Shown piece by piece: positions 54,800-63,367 of a DNA stretch of 64,000 nucleotides. Each line of letters starts with the position of its first letter. Position 1 is the first letter of the stretch. The stretch is from Rhizobium vallis (GTDB lineage Bacteria > Pseudomonadota > Alphaproteobacteria > Rhizobiales > Rhizobiaceae): contig NZ_ML133693.1 in assembly GCF_003985155.1 (NCBI RefSeq), positions 282,522-346,521 on the forward strand. Direction: 5' to 3'. The notes under the pieces are model-generated. The model saw only the letters and a list, made by a program, of their open reading frames with translations, ran no database searches and was not told where the DNA came from. Made by a program: the position numbers and the translations under genes.

Positions 54800-56526
54800 T
54801 CGGCGGCCTCCCTCATGACAATATCGGCGTCGATGCGCAGAGTGCGATGCATGCGGGCGGCAAGCAGCGGATCGTGGGTCGCAACGATCAAGGTTCGGCC
54901 GCTGGCGAGTGAAAGCAGGCTCTCGGTCACCTCGGCGGCAGTCTCAGCGTCGAGATGTGCGGTCGGTTCGTCGGCCAGGATGATCTTCAGATGCCGATTG
55001 CAGGCCGCGCGCGCAATCGCCAGCCGCAGCGCCTCGCCGCCGGAAAGCCCGATCCCGGCTTCGCCGAGCGGCCGGCTGCCATAGGCTTCGGCAACCCTTC
55101 CGAGTCGGGCCGTCTCCAGTGCCGTCGACACATCGCCGGGTGCGATGCCGAGTCTGCCGAGTGCGATATTGCCGGCGATGGTGCCGGCAAAGACATGCGG
55201 CTTCTGGCCGATCCACGCCATGCCGCCGCGCAAGGCCGCGGCACTGTCGTCCGTGAGCTCGGTGCCGCCGATAACGATGCGGCCGCCGGTTATGGGAGCC
55301 AGTCCTGCCGTCAGCGAAAGAAGCGTCGATTTGCCGGAACCGCTCGCGCCGAGAAGCGCCAGATGTTCACCGGCTGCGATATCGAGGTTGAAATCGTCAA
55401 GGACAAATGGTTCATCGCCCGCGTAGCGGAAGGCGAGATTGTCGATGCGGATTGCGGGGGCTGTGGCGTCTGCCAGCGCCGAAGCGTCAGCAGACCCCCG
55501 AATGGACAAACCATCGGCAGCAAGGGCGTCCAAGGCTTTCAGTGCCGCTTCGCCGGCCGCCCGGTCGTGCCAGACGGCCGAAAGCTCGCGCAGCGGCTCG
55601 AAGAAGGCCGGCGCCAGCAGCAGAATGAACAGCCCCTCGGTCAGGTCGAGCCGACCTATCCAGGTACCGAAGCCGATCTCGCCGAGTAGGCTGAAGCCGA
55701 CATAGACGGCAATCATCGCCACGCCGAGCGCGGCGAAGAGTTCGAGCACGGCCGAGGAGAGAAAGGCGATCTTCAGCACTGCCATGGTACGCGTGCGCAG
55801 CGATTGCGCCTCTGCACGCAGCCTGAGCGCGGTCGCATCCACCGCGTCGAGCGCGCGGATCGTCGCCAGTCCGCGCAGGCGATCGAGCAGGAAGCCGTTG
55901 AGGCCGCCGGTCGCGACGAGCTGCTTTTCGCTCGCGGCCTGGGCCCGCCAGCCGATCAGCGCCATGAAAACGGGGATCAGCGGCGCTGCGAACAGCAGGA
56001 CCAGCGCGGCAATCCAGGAAACCGGGAGGATGAAGGCAAGGATGACGAGTGGCACGAGGCTCGCCTTCAGCCGTGCCGGCTGAAAACGCGAGAGATAGGG
56101 TACGATGAGTTCGGCCTGTTCGCCGAGCACGCTTACGGCCTTGCCGGAGGCCGGCCGAGTACGATCGAGCGGTGAGGACAGCGACAGTGTTGCGGCGGCA
56201 AGTCGCCGCCTCCGGCTGAGCTCGGCGCGGGCGGCATGAAAGGCGAGGCGGCCGCCAGCGGCATCGAGAGAGCTTTTCGCAAACCCAAGAAGAAGAATGC
56301 CGAAGGCAGGCCAGAGGACGTCAGCCAATCCACCGCCATCGGCGATACGGCCGACCGAGACGGCCAGCAATCCGGCTTGAGGAATCCATAAGACTGATGC
56401 CAGCGCCTGCAGCATCGCCGCTTTGCGGAGCCCGCCATTCGCCGCGCCGCCGCGGGACGAAACGGCATCGCCATCCCGCGACGCAGCCTCTTGTCTGTCT
56501 CTCGCGTCGAAGAAAGCACTGCCCAT
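54796..56526 (-). CDS. cydD: ABC exporter CydD (glutathione/cysteine, cytochrome bd assembly)
   Basis: 576 residues from the ATG at 56526, four bases after the regulator stop. The exporter domain begins near residue 30 (LRKAAMLQALASVLWIPQAGLLAVSVG), and the ATPase has Walker A GASGSGKST, signature LSGGEALRLAIARAAC and Walker B IILADEPTAHLD. It forms the heterodimer with CydC. Tight spacing puts it in one transcript with the upstream regulator. Confidence 0.92.
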   Translation of the reverse strand: MGSAFFDARDRQEAASRDGDAVSSRGGAANGGLRKAAMLQALASVLWIPQAGLLAVSVGRIADGGGLADVLWPAFGILLLGFAKSSLDAAGGRLAFHAARAELSRRRRLAAATLSLSSPLDRTRPASGKAVSVLGEQAELIVPYLSRFQPARLKASLVPLVILAFILPVSWIAALVLLFAAPLIPVFMALIGWRAQAASEKQLVATGGLNGFLLDRLRGLATIRALDAVDATALRLRAEAQSLRTRTMAVLKIAFLSSAVLELFAALGVAMIAVYVGFSLLGEIGFGTWIGRLDLTEGLFILLLAPAFFEPLRELSAVWHDRAAGEAALKALDALAADGLSIRGSADASALADATAPAIRIDNLAFRYAGDEPFVLDDFNLDIAAGEHLALLGASGSGKSTLLSLTAGLAPITGGRIVIGGTELTDDSAAALRGGMAWIGQKPHVFAGTIAGNIALGRLGIAPGDVSTALETARLGRVAEAYGSRPLGEAGIGLSGGEALRLAIARAACNRHLKIILADEPTAHLDAETAAEVTESLLSLASGRTLIVATHDPLLAARMHRTLRIDADIVMREAAE

Positions 56527-56530
56527 GGCG

Positions 56531-57109
56531 CTAACTCTTGTTCGCAGGATTCGGCCGGCGGCTGCGGCCAAGCGAGATGACCCGGTCCTTGGCCTCCAGA
56601 AGCTTGGTCACTTTCGCACCCAGCGAGAGTAGCGTCGCCAGCCTTTCCGTTTCAAGTTGTTTTACGTCGTCATACCAATGCGTCAGCTGTTCGATCAGCG
56701 TGTGCATCTCGCCCATGCGCTCCTGCGCATATCGTTCGGCATCGCTTGCAGGCCGCTGCATCAGGATTTCGCGCAGAACGGAAAGCGTCGGATCGACTTC
56801 GCGCTTCTTTCGCTCCTCGGCGAGCGTCCTCAATATATGCCAGACATCATCAGGCGTCGTGAAGAAATCGCGGCGGTCGTCCGGCTTGTGCTTGAGAAGG
56901 ACGAGGTTCCAGGCCTGCAACTCGCGCAGGCTCATCGAAACGTTGGAGCGCGAAATGCTGAGAGAATCGGCGATCTCCTCGGCGCAGAGCGGCGCGGGAG
57001 AGACGAAGAGCAGCGCATAGATCTGGCCGACCGTGCGGTTGATTCCCCAGCGGGACCCCATTTCACCGAAATGGAGAACGAAGGACTGGACAAGGGGCGG
57101 AAGGTTCAT
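56531..57109 (-). CDS. GbsR/MarR-type regulator heading the cyd operon
   Basis: 192 residues from the ATG at 57109, which has GGA at a suitable distance; ATG 57115 is too close to it. The winged HTH reads GINRTVGQIYALLFVSPAPLCAEEIADSLSISRSNVSMSLRELQAWNLV, the GbsR-like pattern, with DDRRDFFTTPDDVW as wing and a helical C-terminus. It is the first gene of the cyd operon, and a perfect 26-bp palindrome in its leader is its likely autoregulatory site. Signal unknown. Confidence 0.83.
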   Translation of the reverse strand: MNLPPLVQSFVLHFGEMGSRWGINRTVGQIYALLFVSPAPLCAEEIADSLSISRSNVSMSLRELQAWNLVLLKHKPDDRRDFFTTPDDVWHILRTLAEERKKREVDPTLSVLREILMQRPASDAERYAQERMGEMHTLIEQLTHWYDDVKQLETERLATLLSLGAKVTKLLEAKDRVISLGRSRRPNPANKS

Positions 57110-57128
57110 CGTCATTTCCGTTGCGTCT

Positions 57129-57154
57129 GTGATTTCAGAAATTTCTGAAATCAC
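57129..57154. promoter_or_regulatory. Perfect 26-bp palindrome upstream of the cyd-operon regulator
   Basis: Half-site GTGATTTCAGAAA followed immediately by its exact reverse complement, with no spacer. It lies in the leader 20-45 bases upstream of the regulator's ATG and touches a TATAGT -10 candidate (57153-57158; TTGTCG lies 18 bases farther upstream). Probable operator of the GbsR/MarR-type protein. Confidence 0.7.
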
Positions 57155-57235
57155 TATACTGACCTTCGCACCCCACCGACAATCGGCAAGGCGACCCTGC
57201 GTCAATTTGGATGTCCGTACGTTGATTGTGCGTCA

Positions 57236-57277
57236 GACATAGCCCGATGCAGCACGGCTGGATTTGATTTGGGTCAA
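57236..57277 (-). promoter_or_regulatory. FNR/FixK-type (anaerobox) promoter of the cyd operon
   Basis: TTGAT-TTGG-GTCAA (57264-57277) matches the FNR/FixK consensus TTGAT-N4-ATCAA at nine of ten positions. For minus-strand transcription with the box centred at -41.5, the start falls at 57229 and the -10 should occupy 57241-57236, which reads TATGTC. The spacing fits a class II activator promoter exactly. Microaerobic induction of cydDCABX is the inferred result. Confidence 0.7.
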
Positions 57278-57306
57278 GTCCGCGTCACTTTGCAGCGATG
57301 ATGCGA

Positions 57307-57341
57307 AAACGCCCGGCATGCGAGGCGCATACCGGGCGTTT
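57307..57341 (-). terminator. Rho-independent terminator after hupE
   Basis: AAACGCCCGG/CCGGGCGTTT, ten-base perfect stem (57307-57316 with 57332-57341). Read leftward it ends in TTTT. It separates hupE from the cyd operon promoter. Confidence 0.75.
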
Positions 57342-57386
57342 GGTCTAACGGTGATGTCCAGGCGCGCTTGCGCGCTGGCGCTGACT

Positions 57387-57986
57387 TCAGATCAAGCCGG
57401 CAAGGATGCCGACGCCGGCAACGGTGGCGATGCCCCCGGCAGCACGCGTCACGAAGACACCCTGACGTTCACCGGCACGGCTGATGACGTAACCGAGCGC
57501 GAGGCCGGCTGCATGCAGCAGTGCGGTGGCGATCATGAAGCCGGCGGCATAGGCAGCGCCGGCAGCGTTTTCCGGCATTTCGGTGCCGTGCGCATGGCCG
57601 TGGAAGACGGCGAAAAGGCCGACGATGCCGAGTGCTACGGCAAGCGGCGCCTTGACGTTGAGCGCGACGATGGCGCCGAGCACGACGACGGAAAGCGCGA
57701 TGCCGATTTCAACGAAGGGAACATTGATCCCTGCAATGCCGAGGGCACCGCCAAGCGCCATCACCAGGACAAAGGTCGCAGGCACGAGCCAGGTGGCGCG
57801 ACCGCCAAGCTGAAATGCGAAAACGCCGACCATGACCATGGCGAGGACATGATCGAGGCCAGAGATCGGATGGGCAAAGCCATGGCTGAAGCCCGCAGCT
57901 TCGCCGATGGCGGGATGGGCGGAGGCGACGGCTGGAAGAGCTATGACAGCCAAAGCAAGCAGGCCGCTCTTGAATGCTGATTTCAT
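57387..57986 (-). CDS. hupE: HupE/UreJ-family metal (nickel/cobalt) transporter
   Basis: 199 residues with a signal peptide (MKSAFKSGLLALAVIALPAVASA) and six further hydrophobic segments. HPAIGEAAGFSHGFAHPISGLDHVLAMVMVG, with H-P-(I)SG-x-D-H, is the HupE/UreJ signature, and FHGHAHGTEMPENA the second metal-binding motif. The family imports nickel or cobalt for hydrogenase, urease or cobalamin enzymes. No such enzyme genes adjoin it, apart from the distant B12-dependent mutase. Confidence 0.88.
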   Translation of the reverse strand: MKSAFKSGLLALAVIALPAVASAHPAIGEAAGFSHGFAHPISGLDHVLAMVMVGVFAFQLGGRATWLVPATFVLVMALGGALGIAGINVPFVEIGIALSVVVLGAIVALNVKAPLAVALGIVGLFAVFHGHAHGTEMPENAAGAAYAAGFMIATALLHAAGLALGYVISRAGERQGVFVTRAAGGIATVAGVGILAGLI

Positions 57987-58118
57987 TGCTCGATTCCCTC
58001 GTGAGTTTTCCGATATGCTGCGGCGGCCGAACACCGGGCATGGTTCGAAGTCGCGCGCTCAAGCTAGTTCAAGGAATTTGCGCCGTCAACGAAAACTCTA
58101 AGAAATACCAAGGCAATT

Positions 58119-58143
58119 CAATTGCTTATCTGATAGGCAATTG
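58119..58143. promoter_or_regulatory. 25-bp near-perfect palindrome between hupE and the dehydrogenase gene
   Basis: CAATTGC-N11-GCAATTG with TTATC-T-GATAG in the middle; only one pair of positions breaks the symmetry. It lies 133 bases before hupE and 150 before the dehydrogenase, so it could serve either. No adjacent regulator gene. Nothing else is recognised in the 57987-58292 gap. Confidence 0.45.
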
Positions 58144-58292
58144 CCGCTTTCGGTAGCGCCCACCTCGATATCGACGCATCGAAGGACTTTCGTCTTTCAC
58201 ATTCCTCCTGACGTGAACTGGAAAGCGTCCTGCACAGAAGCTATCAATCGACGAGCCGAGGCGGCCGCACCGCCGCGATGGAGGAGATGCCC

Positions 58293-59324
58293 ATGACGAA
58301 TACCGAACGGCCGCTGGCAATCAGCGCGCCCGAGCCGCGCACTCTCGATCTGATCTTCAGCGACAAGGCGCGCGCCGAACTGCATGCGAAATACGAGATC
58401 ATCGAAGCTGATCCGGACAAGATCGCCGGCCTCGGTGACGAAATCCTCCGCCAGGCGCGCTACGTTATCGGCCAGCCGCCGCTTTCGGCCGAAACGCTCG
58501 CCAGAATGCCGGCCTTGCGCTCGATCCTTAATGTCGAAAGCAATCTTCTCAACAACATGCCCTATGACGTGCTCTTTGAGCGCGGCATTCATGTCGTGAC
58601 GACAGGCCAGGTTTTTGCCGAGCCGGTCGCCGAAATCGGTCTCGGCTTCGCGCTGGCCTTGGCGCGCGGCATCGTCGATGCGGATGTCTCCTTTCGCGAG
58701 GGCAACGAGCTCTGGGGCGGGGAGGGCAATGCGAGCGCGCGGCTGGTTGCCGGTTCCGAGATCGGCATCGTCGGCTTCGGCGATCTCGGCCGAGCGCTGC
58801 GTCGGGTGCTCTCAGGCTTCAGGGCGCGCATCAGGGTGTTCGATCCCTGGCTGCCGCGTTCTATCCTCGAGGAAAACGGCGTCGAACCGGCAAGCCTCGA
58901 AGACGTGTTGACCAAGAGCGATTTCGTCTTCGTCGTTGCGGCCGTGACCAGCGAAAACAAGGGGTTTCTCGGCGCGGAGGCCTTTGCGAGCATGCGCCGG
59001 GGTGCCGCCTTCATTCTGCTCAGCCGTGCCGACGTCGTCGATTTCGATGCATTGATCGCCGCCGTCTCGTCCGGCCATATCGTTGCGGCCAGCGACGTCT
59101 ACCCTGAAGAGCCGCTGCCGTCCGACCATCCGGTGCGCAGCCTGAAAGGCTTCATCCGCTCGGCGCACCGGGCCGGAGCGCTCGACAGCGCGTTCAAGAA
59201 GATGGGCGACATGGTGCTCGAAGACATGGACCTGATGGATCGCGGCCTGCCGCCGATGCGCTGCAAGCGCGCGGAACGCGAAACGGTCTCGCGGATGCGC
59301 TCCAAGCCGGTCGCAGTGAACTGA
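58293..59324 (+). CDS. D-isomer-specific 2-hydroxyacid dehydrogenase family protein
   Basis: 343 residues. The NAD-binding domain has IGIVGFGDLGRALRRVLSGFRARIRVFDPW; the catalytic Arg is in LLSRADVVDFDAL, the Glu in DVYPEEPLPSDHPV and the His in IRSAHRAGAL, so the triad is intact. GGAGG lies eight bases before the ATG at 58293, which rules out the in-frame ATG at 58278 that contains it. Substrate (a 2-keto or 2-hydroxy acid) unknown. Monocistronic. Confidence 0.87.
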   Translation: MTNTERPLAISAPEPRTLDLIFSDKARAELHAKYEIIEADPDKIAGLGDEILRQARYVIGQPPLSAETLARMPALRSILNVESNLLNNMPYDVLFERGIHVVTTGQVFAEPVAEIGLGFALALARGIVDADVSFREGNELWGGEGNASARLVAGSEIGIVGFGDLGRALRRVLSGFRARIRVFDPWLPRSILEENGVEPASLEDVLTKSDFVFVVAAVTSENKGFLGAEAFASMRRGAAFILLSRADVVDFDALIAAVSSGHIVAASDVYPEEPLPSDHPVRSLKGFIRSAHRAGALDSAFKKMGDMVLEDMDLMDRGLPPMRCKRAERETVSRMRSKPVAVN

Positions 59325-59330
59325 AACATA

Positions 59331-59361
59331 TGGCCCAGAACCGATTGGCGGTTCTGGGCCA
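59331..59361. repeat. Strong inverted repeat after the dehydrogenase gene
   Basis: TGGCCCAGAACC/GGTTCTGGGCCA, twelve-base perfect arms with a seven-base loop, between two convergent genes. No T-run follows on either strand, so it may be a factor-independent pause or a mobile palindromic repeat rather than a standard terminator. Confidence 0.6.
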
Positions 59362-59387
59362 GCTGATTGCCCGATGCGGGAAAGATT

Positions 59388-60392
59388 TTAGGCGGCGCGC
59401 TGCTCGGTGCCCTGGATGGCGGCGAGCTTCCAGTCGGCGCCCGACTTGCGCACGAAGGTCCACACCTCGGTGCTTTCGCTCGGGCGGCGGTCGTCGCCGG
59501 AAACGACACGGCCGCTGTCGCGTTCGACCATGGCGTCGATCGAGGAGTAGCGCATGGCGAGTGTGGCAAATTCCTGCCCGTCCTCGCGCCAGGCTTCGGC
59601 GATGTCGCCCTGCAGCAGCTTGACGTCGGAGACGCGGTTGCGCACGCCGTTGGTGGCATTTTCGCCGAGTTCCTCGGCAAGATAAGACATCGCCTCGGGC
59701 GTCGTCAGCCGGCGCAATGTGCCGTAATCCTCGGCGCCATAAGCGGTCTGTACCTTTGTCAGGAGTTCCTCGAACTGGTCGAGATCAGCCTGCGCCAGCC
59801 CGATCTCGTCGCTCGGGCGGTTACCGCGCGACTGCCCGCCGAACCCCGATCTGATCGCCGGGATCTGGAAGGATGAATTGCTCGGGGGCGACATATTATA
59901 AGACTGCCCGTAGGACCGGCTCTGACCGCCAACGCCATAGGAAGGCTGGCGGCGGTTGGCGAAATAACGCATGGCGAGCATGACTGCGCCGCCGATCAGG
60001 GCGATCTGCAGCAGCATGCCGAGGAAGCCGAAGCCGCCGCCGAAACCATGGCCGAGCAGCATGCCGAGAAGGCCGCCGGCGATCAGGCCGCCGATCATCG
60101 AGCGGCCGAAGCCGCCGAAGAGGCCGGGACGCTGGGCATAGCCGGGCTGCTGCGTGTTATAGGGTGCGGTCGTCTGCGGGCGCGGCGTCATCGAGCGTTC
60201 GATCGGGGCAACCGGGGCAGGTGCCGTGCTGGTGACCGGAGGCGCGCTGAAAGTACGCGTGCCGCGACTTCCGAATCCGCCGAAGCTGCCGGCGCGGCGC
60301 GCATCGGCATCGCTGATGGTGGCAAAAACGGTAGCGCTCGTCAGTACGGCTATCGCCGCAATCTTGGCAAAACGCGAAACGGCACTCGGCAT
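59388..60392 (-). CDS. Tim44-like domain exported/membrane protein
   Basis: 334 residues. A signal sequence (VSRFAKIAAIAVLTSATVFATISDADA) is followed by a low-complexity Ser/Pro/Thr stretch, a glycine-rich hydrophobic part (SMIGGLIAGGLLGMLLGHG and GMLLQIALIGGAVMLAMRYF), and a C-terminal Tim44-like domain from about 205 (LDQFEELLTKVQTAYGAEDYGTLRRLTTPEAMSYL...WTFVRKSGADWKLAAIQ). AGGAGA precedes the ATG. Homologues are common in Rhizobiales and of unproven role. Confidence 0.85.
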   Translation of the reverse strand: MPSAVSRFAKIAAIAVLTSATVFATISDADARRAGSFGGFGSRGTRTFSAPPVTSTAPAPVAPIERSMTPRPQTTAPYNTQQPGYAQRPGLFGGFGRSMIGGLIAGGLLGMLLGHGFGGGFGFLGMLLQIALIGGAVMLAMRYFANRRQPSYGVGGQSRSYGQSYNMSPPSNSSFQIPAIRSGFGGQSRGNRPSDEIGLAQADLDQFEELLTKVQTAYGAEDYGTLRRLTTPEAMSYLAEELGENATNGVRNRVSDVKLLQGDIAEAWREDGQEFATLAMRYSSIDAMVERDSGRVVSGDDRRPSESTEVWTFVRKSGADWKLAAIQGTEQRAA

Positions 60393-60476
60393 TCCTGATC
60401 TCCTGTCATGCGCAATCACGGCATGTCGAGATCCAATATAGGTACTCTTTCCGCTATGTGAAGTTCTTCAGCCCTT

Positions 60477-60935
60477 TTACTGGCAGACGTCGACCCAGCT
60501 GGCGCCGGTCAGTTCGGCCAGCCGTCCGGTGGAGATGCGCACGGCAGAATTCGTCGAGCCGGCGGCCGGCACGACTTCCTCGAAGCGTTTGAGCGAGACG
60601 TCGCAATAGACCGGCAAGGGCGCCGGCAGGCCGAACGGGCAGACGCCGCCGACCGGATGGCTCGTCACAGCCACGACTTCCTCTGCATCGAGCATGCGCC
60701 CTTTGCCGCCGAACGTATCCTTGAATTTGCGATTGTCGAGCCGCGCCGTGCCGCCGGCAACGACCAGCATTGTCTTCTCGCCGACGCGCAGGCAGATCGT
60801 CTTGGCGATCTGGGCGGGCTCGACGCCGTGCGCTTCGGCGGCAAGCGCCACCGTCGAGGAGCTCTCGGCGGTTTCGATGATTTCAATATCGGGCGCGTGG
60901 GTGCTGAGGAAGGCGCGGACGGATTGAAGGCTCAT
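60477..60935 (-). CDS. YbaK/EbsC-family aminoacyl-tRNA deacylase
   Basis: 152 residues from the ATG at 60935. The YbaK/ProX editing fold is indicated by AKTICLRVGEKTMLVVAGGTARLDNRKFKD with the conserved lysine, and by VGGVCPFGLP. Members hydrolyse mischarged Cys-tRNA(Pro) or Ala-tRNA(Pro). It is a single gene between the Tim44 protein and the divergent LacI regulator. Confidence 0.87.
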   Translation of the reverse strand: MSLQSVRAFLSTHAPDIEIIETAESSSTVALAAEAHGVEPAQIAKTICLRVGEKTMLVVAGGTARLDNRKFKDTFGGKGRMLDAEEVVAVTSHPVGGVCPFGLPAPLPVYCDVSLKRFEEVVPAAGSTNSAVRISTGRLAELTGASWVDVCQ

Positions 60936-61161
60936 GGGCGAGATACTTGTGAAAAAACAATCGATCTGGGGTCGTATGATGCAGTGAATGCGGAAATTCA
61001 AGCATCACTTCGTAACTTGATATTCCAGAAATTTCAATCTCTTAGTCACGGAAGGTCGTTCATTGAGTTCCCGAAACCAAGCGATTGCCCCGGACTTCTA
61101 AGTCATGGATATTGCTGGAAAACTCAATGGAGACGCGGCATTTGTCGGTCGAGGTCAGGAA

Positions 61162-62163
61162 GTGAGCAAGCCCAACTATCAGGATATTGCCCGCCAGGCG
61201 GGCGTCGGGACCGCAACCGTCGAGCGCGTGCTGAATGGACGCGGCGGTGTGCGGCCCGAACTGGTCGAGAAAGTCATCATTGCCGCTCGCACCTTGAACT
61301 ATCCACGCACGCTTCCGGACACGCATCGCGGTTTGCTGCGCATAGAAGTGCTGATGGTTCGGCCTGAAACGACCTTCTATCAGCGGCTCTCCAAAGCGTT
61401 CGAGAGGATCGCCGCCACCCTTGACCCGCTCGCCGTCGTGCACCGGAGCTTCACCGAAGAGATGAAACCGGAAGAGATTGCGCGTCGCATCCTGTCGACC
61501 GACCTTTCGCGTGCCGGCCTGATCCTTGCAGTGCCCAGCAGTCCGGTTATCAGGGCGGCCGTGGAGAAGGTCATCGCCCAAGGACTGCCGGTGGTTCACG
61601 TCGTCACCCGCGCTTCCGATCGCGAAGGCGAATTCGTGGGTATCGACAATTATGCAGCCGGTCGCACGGCCGCGCTCTTCATCAGCCGCATGGCCCGCCG
61701 GTCAGGCCCGGTTGTCGCCATCTGCCATCCGATCTATCAGGTTCATCGTGATCGCATCCGCGGTTTTTCGGACTATTTCCTGGAGCATCCCGGCCCCACC
61801 AGCTTCCAGTGGCTGGGCTTCGGCCTCGATGAGGAGCACTACAGCGCCGAACTTCTGTCGTCGGGGCTACGGATGTATCCGGATCTTGCCGGCCTTTACA
61901 ATGCCGGCGGGGCCAATTCCGCGCTCATCGACGTGCTCCGCCGGCAGGCGCGCGAGCGCAACATTTTCTTCGTCGGCCACGAACTCACCGATTACACACG
62001 CAAAGCCCTGCAGGACGGCATCATGGATGTCGTTCTGGACCAGGCGCCCGAGGCGCAGGCCAGACGATCGCTCGATCTGATCCTGCGCCGTATCGGTCTC
62101 ACCGATATCGAGCCGGATCGAACACCCATTCGTTTCATCACCATCACCAAGGAGGGGCTCTGA
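61162..62163 (+). CDS. LacI-family regulator of the moc-like operon
   Basis: 333 residues from the GTG at 61162, which follows AGGA; an ATG at 61105 would add nineteen residues and has no ribosome site. The HTH is NYQDIARQAGVGTATVERVLNGRGGV, and the periplasmic-binding-like domain follows (IEVLMVRPETTFYQRLSKAF... GLYNAGGANSALIDVLR). It lies upstream of the MocD/MocE/MocB-like genes on the same strand and should respond to their substrate. Confidence 0.85.
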   Translation: MSKPNYQDIARQAGVGTATVERVLNGRGGVRPELVEKVIIAARTLNYPRTLPDTHRGLLRIEVLMVRPETTFYQRLSKAFERIAATLDPLAVVHRSFTEEMKPEEIARRILSTDLSRAGLILAVPSSPVIRAAVEKVIAQGLPVVHVVTRASDREGEFVGIDNYAAGRTAALFISRMARRSGPVVAICHPIYQVHRDRIRGFSDYFLEHPGPTSFQWLGFGLDEEHYSAELLSSGLRMYPDLAGLYNAGGANSALIDVLRRQARERNIFFVGHELTDYTRKALQDGIMDVVLDQAPEAQARRSLDLILRRIGLTDIEPDRTPIRFITITKEGL

Positions 62164-62332
62164 TCTAATTTGATCAAGAACGGCTTCGGCTTTGCGGCAG
62201 CCTCCTGCTACTTTCCAAGCAGAGAGGAGAACCGGAACGTCGGTGGACGAGACCGGACAAGGCGCAGAACGCGCTCTCTTCAATTGAAATGCCTGCGCGG
62301 AAAGGCTTCCGCTCAGCTTGAAGGAGAGAGCA

Positions 62333-63367
62333 ATGGACGATCTGAAATTCGGCACGCGCAACAAGCGCGGCGATTGGGCGCCGAACCAGCCTGCAGAGAC
62401 CGCGCCGCTGTTTGCCTTTCCGCCGCGGCTGATGGCCATCCTGAAATGGCTGCCACATTATTTCTTTCCCTGGAATGCGCTGTTTGCCGCTTCGTCAGTC
62501 GCCTATTGGGCCTGGGTCATTCCGCCGGTGGAGACGATGAAAACCTTCGGCATCGGCTGGGTTGCCTGGCTTTATGCCGTGAATGCGATCTGCGTCCTGT
62601 TGTTCTATGGTGCATTCGAGCTGCATCTCTATGTGCTGAAGCGGCAGGAAAAGCGCTTCAAGTACAATGGAAAGTTTCCGTCTGAGCAGAAGAGCAAGGC
62701 TTTCTGGTTCGAAAGCCAGAACATCGACAACATATTGCGCACCTTTCTGTCGGGCGTAACGATCTGGACGGCGATCGAGGCTGCCATGCTATGGACCTAT
62801 GCCAATGGTTATGCGCCGTGGCTGAGCTTTGCCGAACATCCTTGGACGCTTGCCATCGTTGCGCTCACCGTGCCTGTTATCCACGAGTTCCACTTCTTCT
62901 GCATCCACCGGCTCATCCACACGCCCATTCTCTACAAATGGGTGCATTCGGTTCACCACAACTCGGTCAACCCTTCGCCCTGGTCTTCGCTGTCGATGCA
63001 TCCGGTCGAGCACCTGCTCTATCTCGGAACGGCCTTTTACCATCTGATCCTGCCCTCCAACCCGATCCTCATGCTCTACCAGCTGCACTATGCGGGCTTC
63101 GGCGCCATTCCCGGTCATGTCGGCTTCGACAAGGTCGAGATCGGCGCGGAAAAGCTGGTCGATAGCCACGCCTATGCGCATTACCTGCATCACAAATATT
63201 TCGAGGTGAATTACGGCGATGCGCTGATCCCCCTCGATAAGTGGTTCGGCACCTGGCACGACGGTTCGCCCGAGGGCGAAGCCCGCATGCAGGAGCGCTA
63301 CATCAGGCGCAAGGAAAAGCTTGCAGCCCGCAGGGCCGGCATGGAAGTCAAGGGAGCGACCGAATGA
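62333..63367 (+). CDS. mocD: MocD-like membrane hydroxylase (fatty-acid hydroxylase/sterol desaturase superfamily)
   Basis: 344 residues. Several transmembrane segments surround the di-iron histidine boxes: HRLIH (H-x3-H), HSVHH (H-x2-HH) and HYLHHKYF (H-x2-HH). The ATG at 62333 follows GGAGAG. The next gene, overlapping by ATGA, encodes a Rieske ferredoxin, the arrangement of rhizopine mocDEF, where this enzyme class is reported to take part in demethylating 3-O-methyl-scyllo-inosamine. The substrate here is inferred from context, not proven. Confidence 0.75.
   Translation: MDDLKFGTRNKRGDWAPNQPAETAPLFAFPPRLMAILKWLPHYFFPWNALFAASSVAYWAWVIPPVETMKTFGIGWVAWLYAVNAICVLLFYGAFELHLYVLKRQEKRFKYNGKFPSEQKSKAFWFESQNIDNILRTFLSGVTIWTAIEAAMLWTYANGYAPWLSFAEHPWTLAIVALTVPVIHEFHFFCIHRLIHTPILYKWVHSVHHNSVNPSPWSSLSMHPVEHLLYLGTAFYHLILPSNPILMLYQLHYAGFGAIPGHVGFDKVEIGAEKLVDSHAYAHYLHHKYFEVNYGDALIPLDKWFGTWHDGSPEGEARMQERYIRRKEKLAARRAGMEVKGATE

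Noticed and set aside
53744..55084. 446-codon frame opposite cydC/cydD
   Set aside because: Gln/Gly/Arg-rich antisense sequence without motif; CydC and CydD are intact on the other strand.
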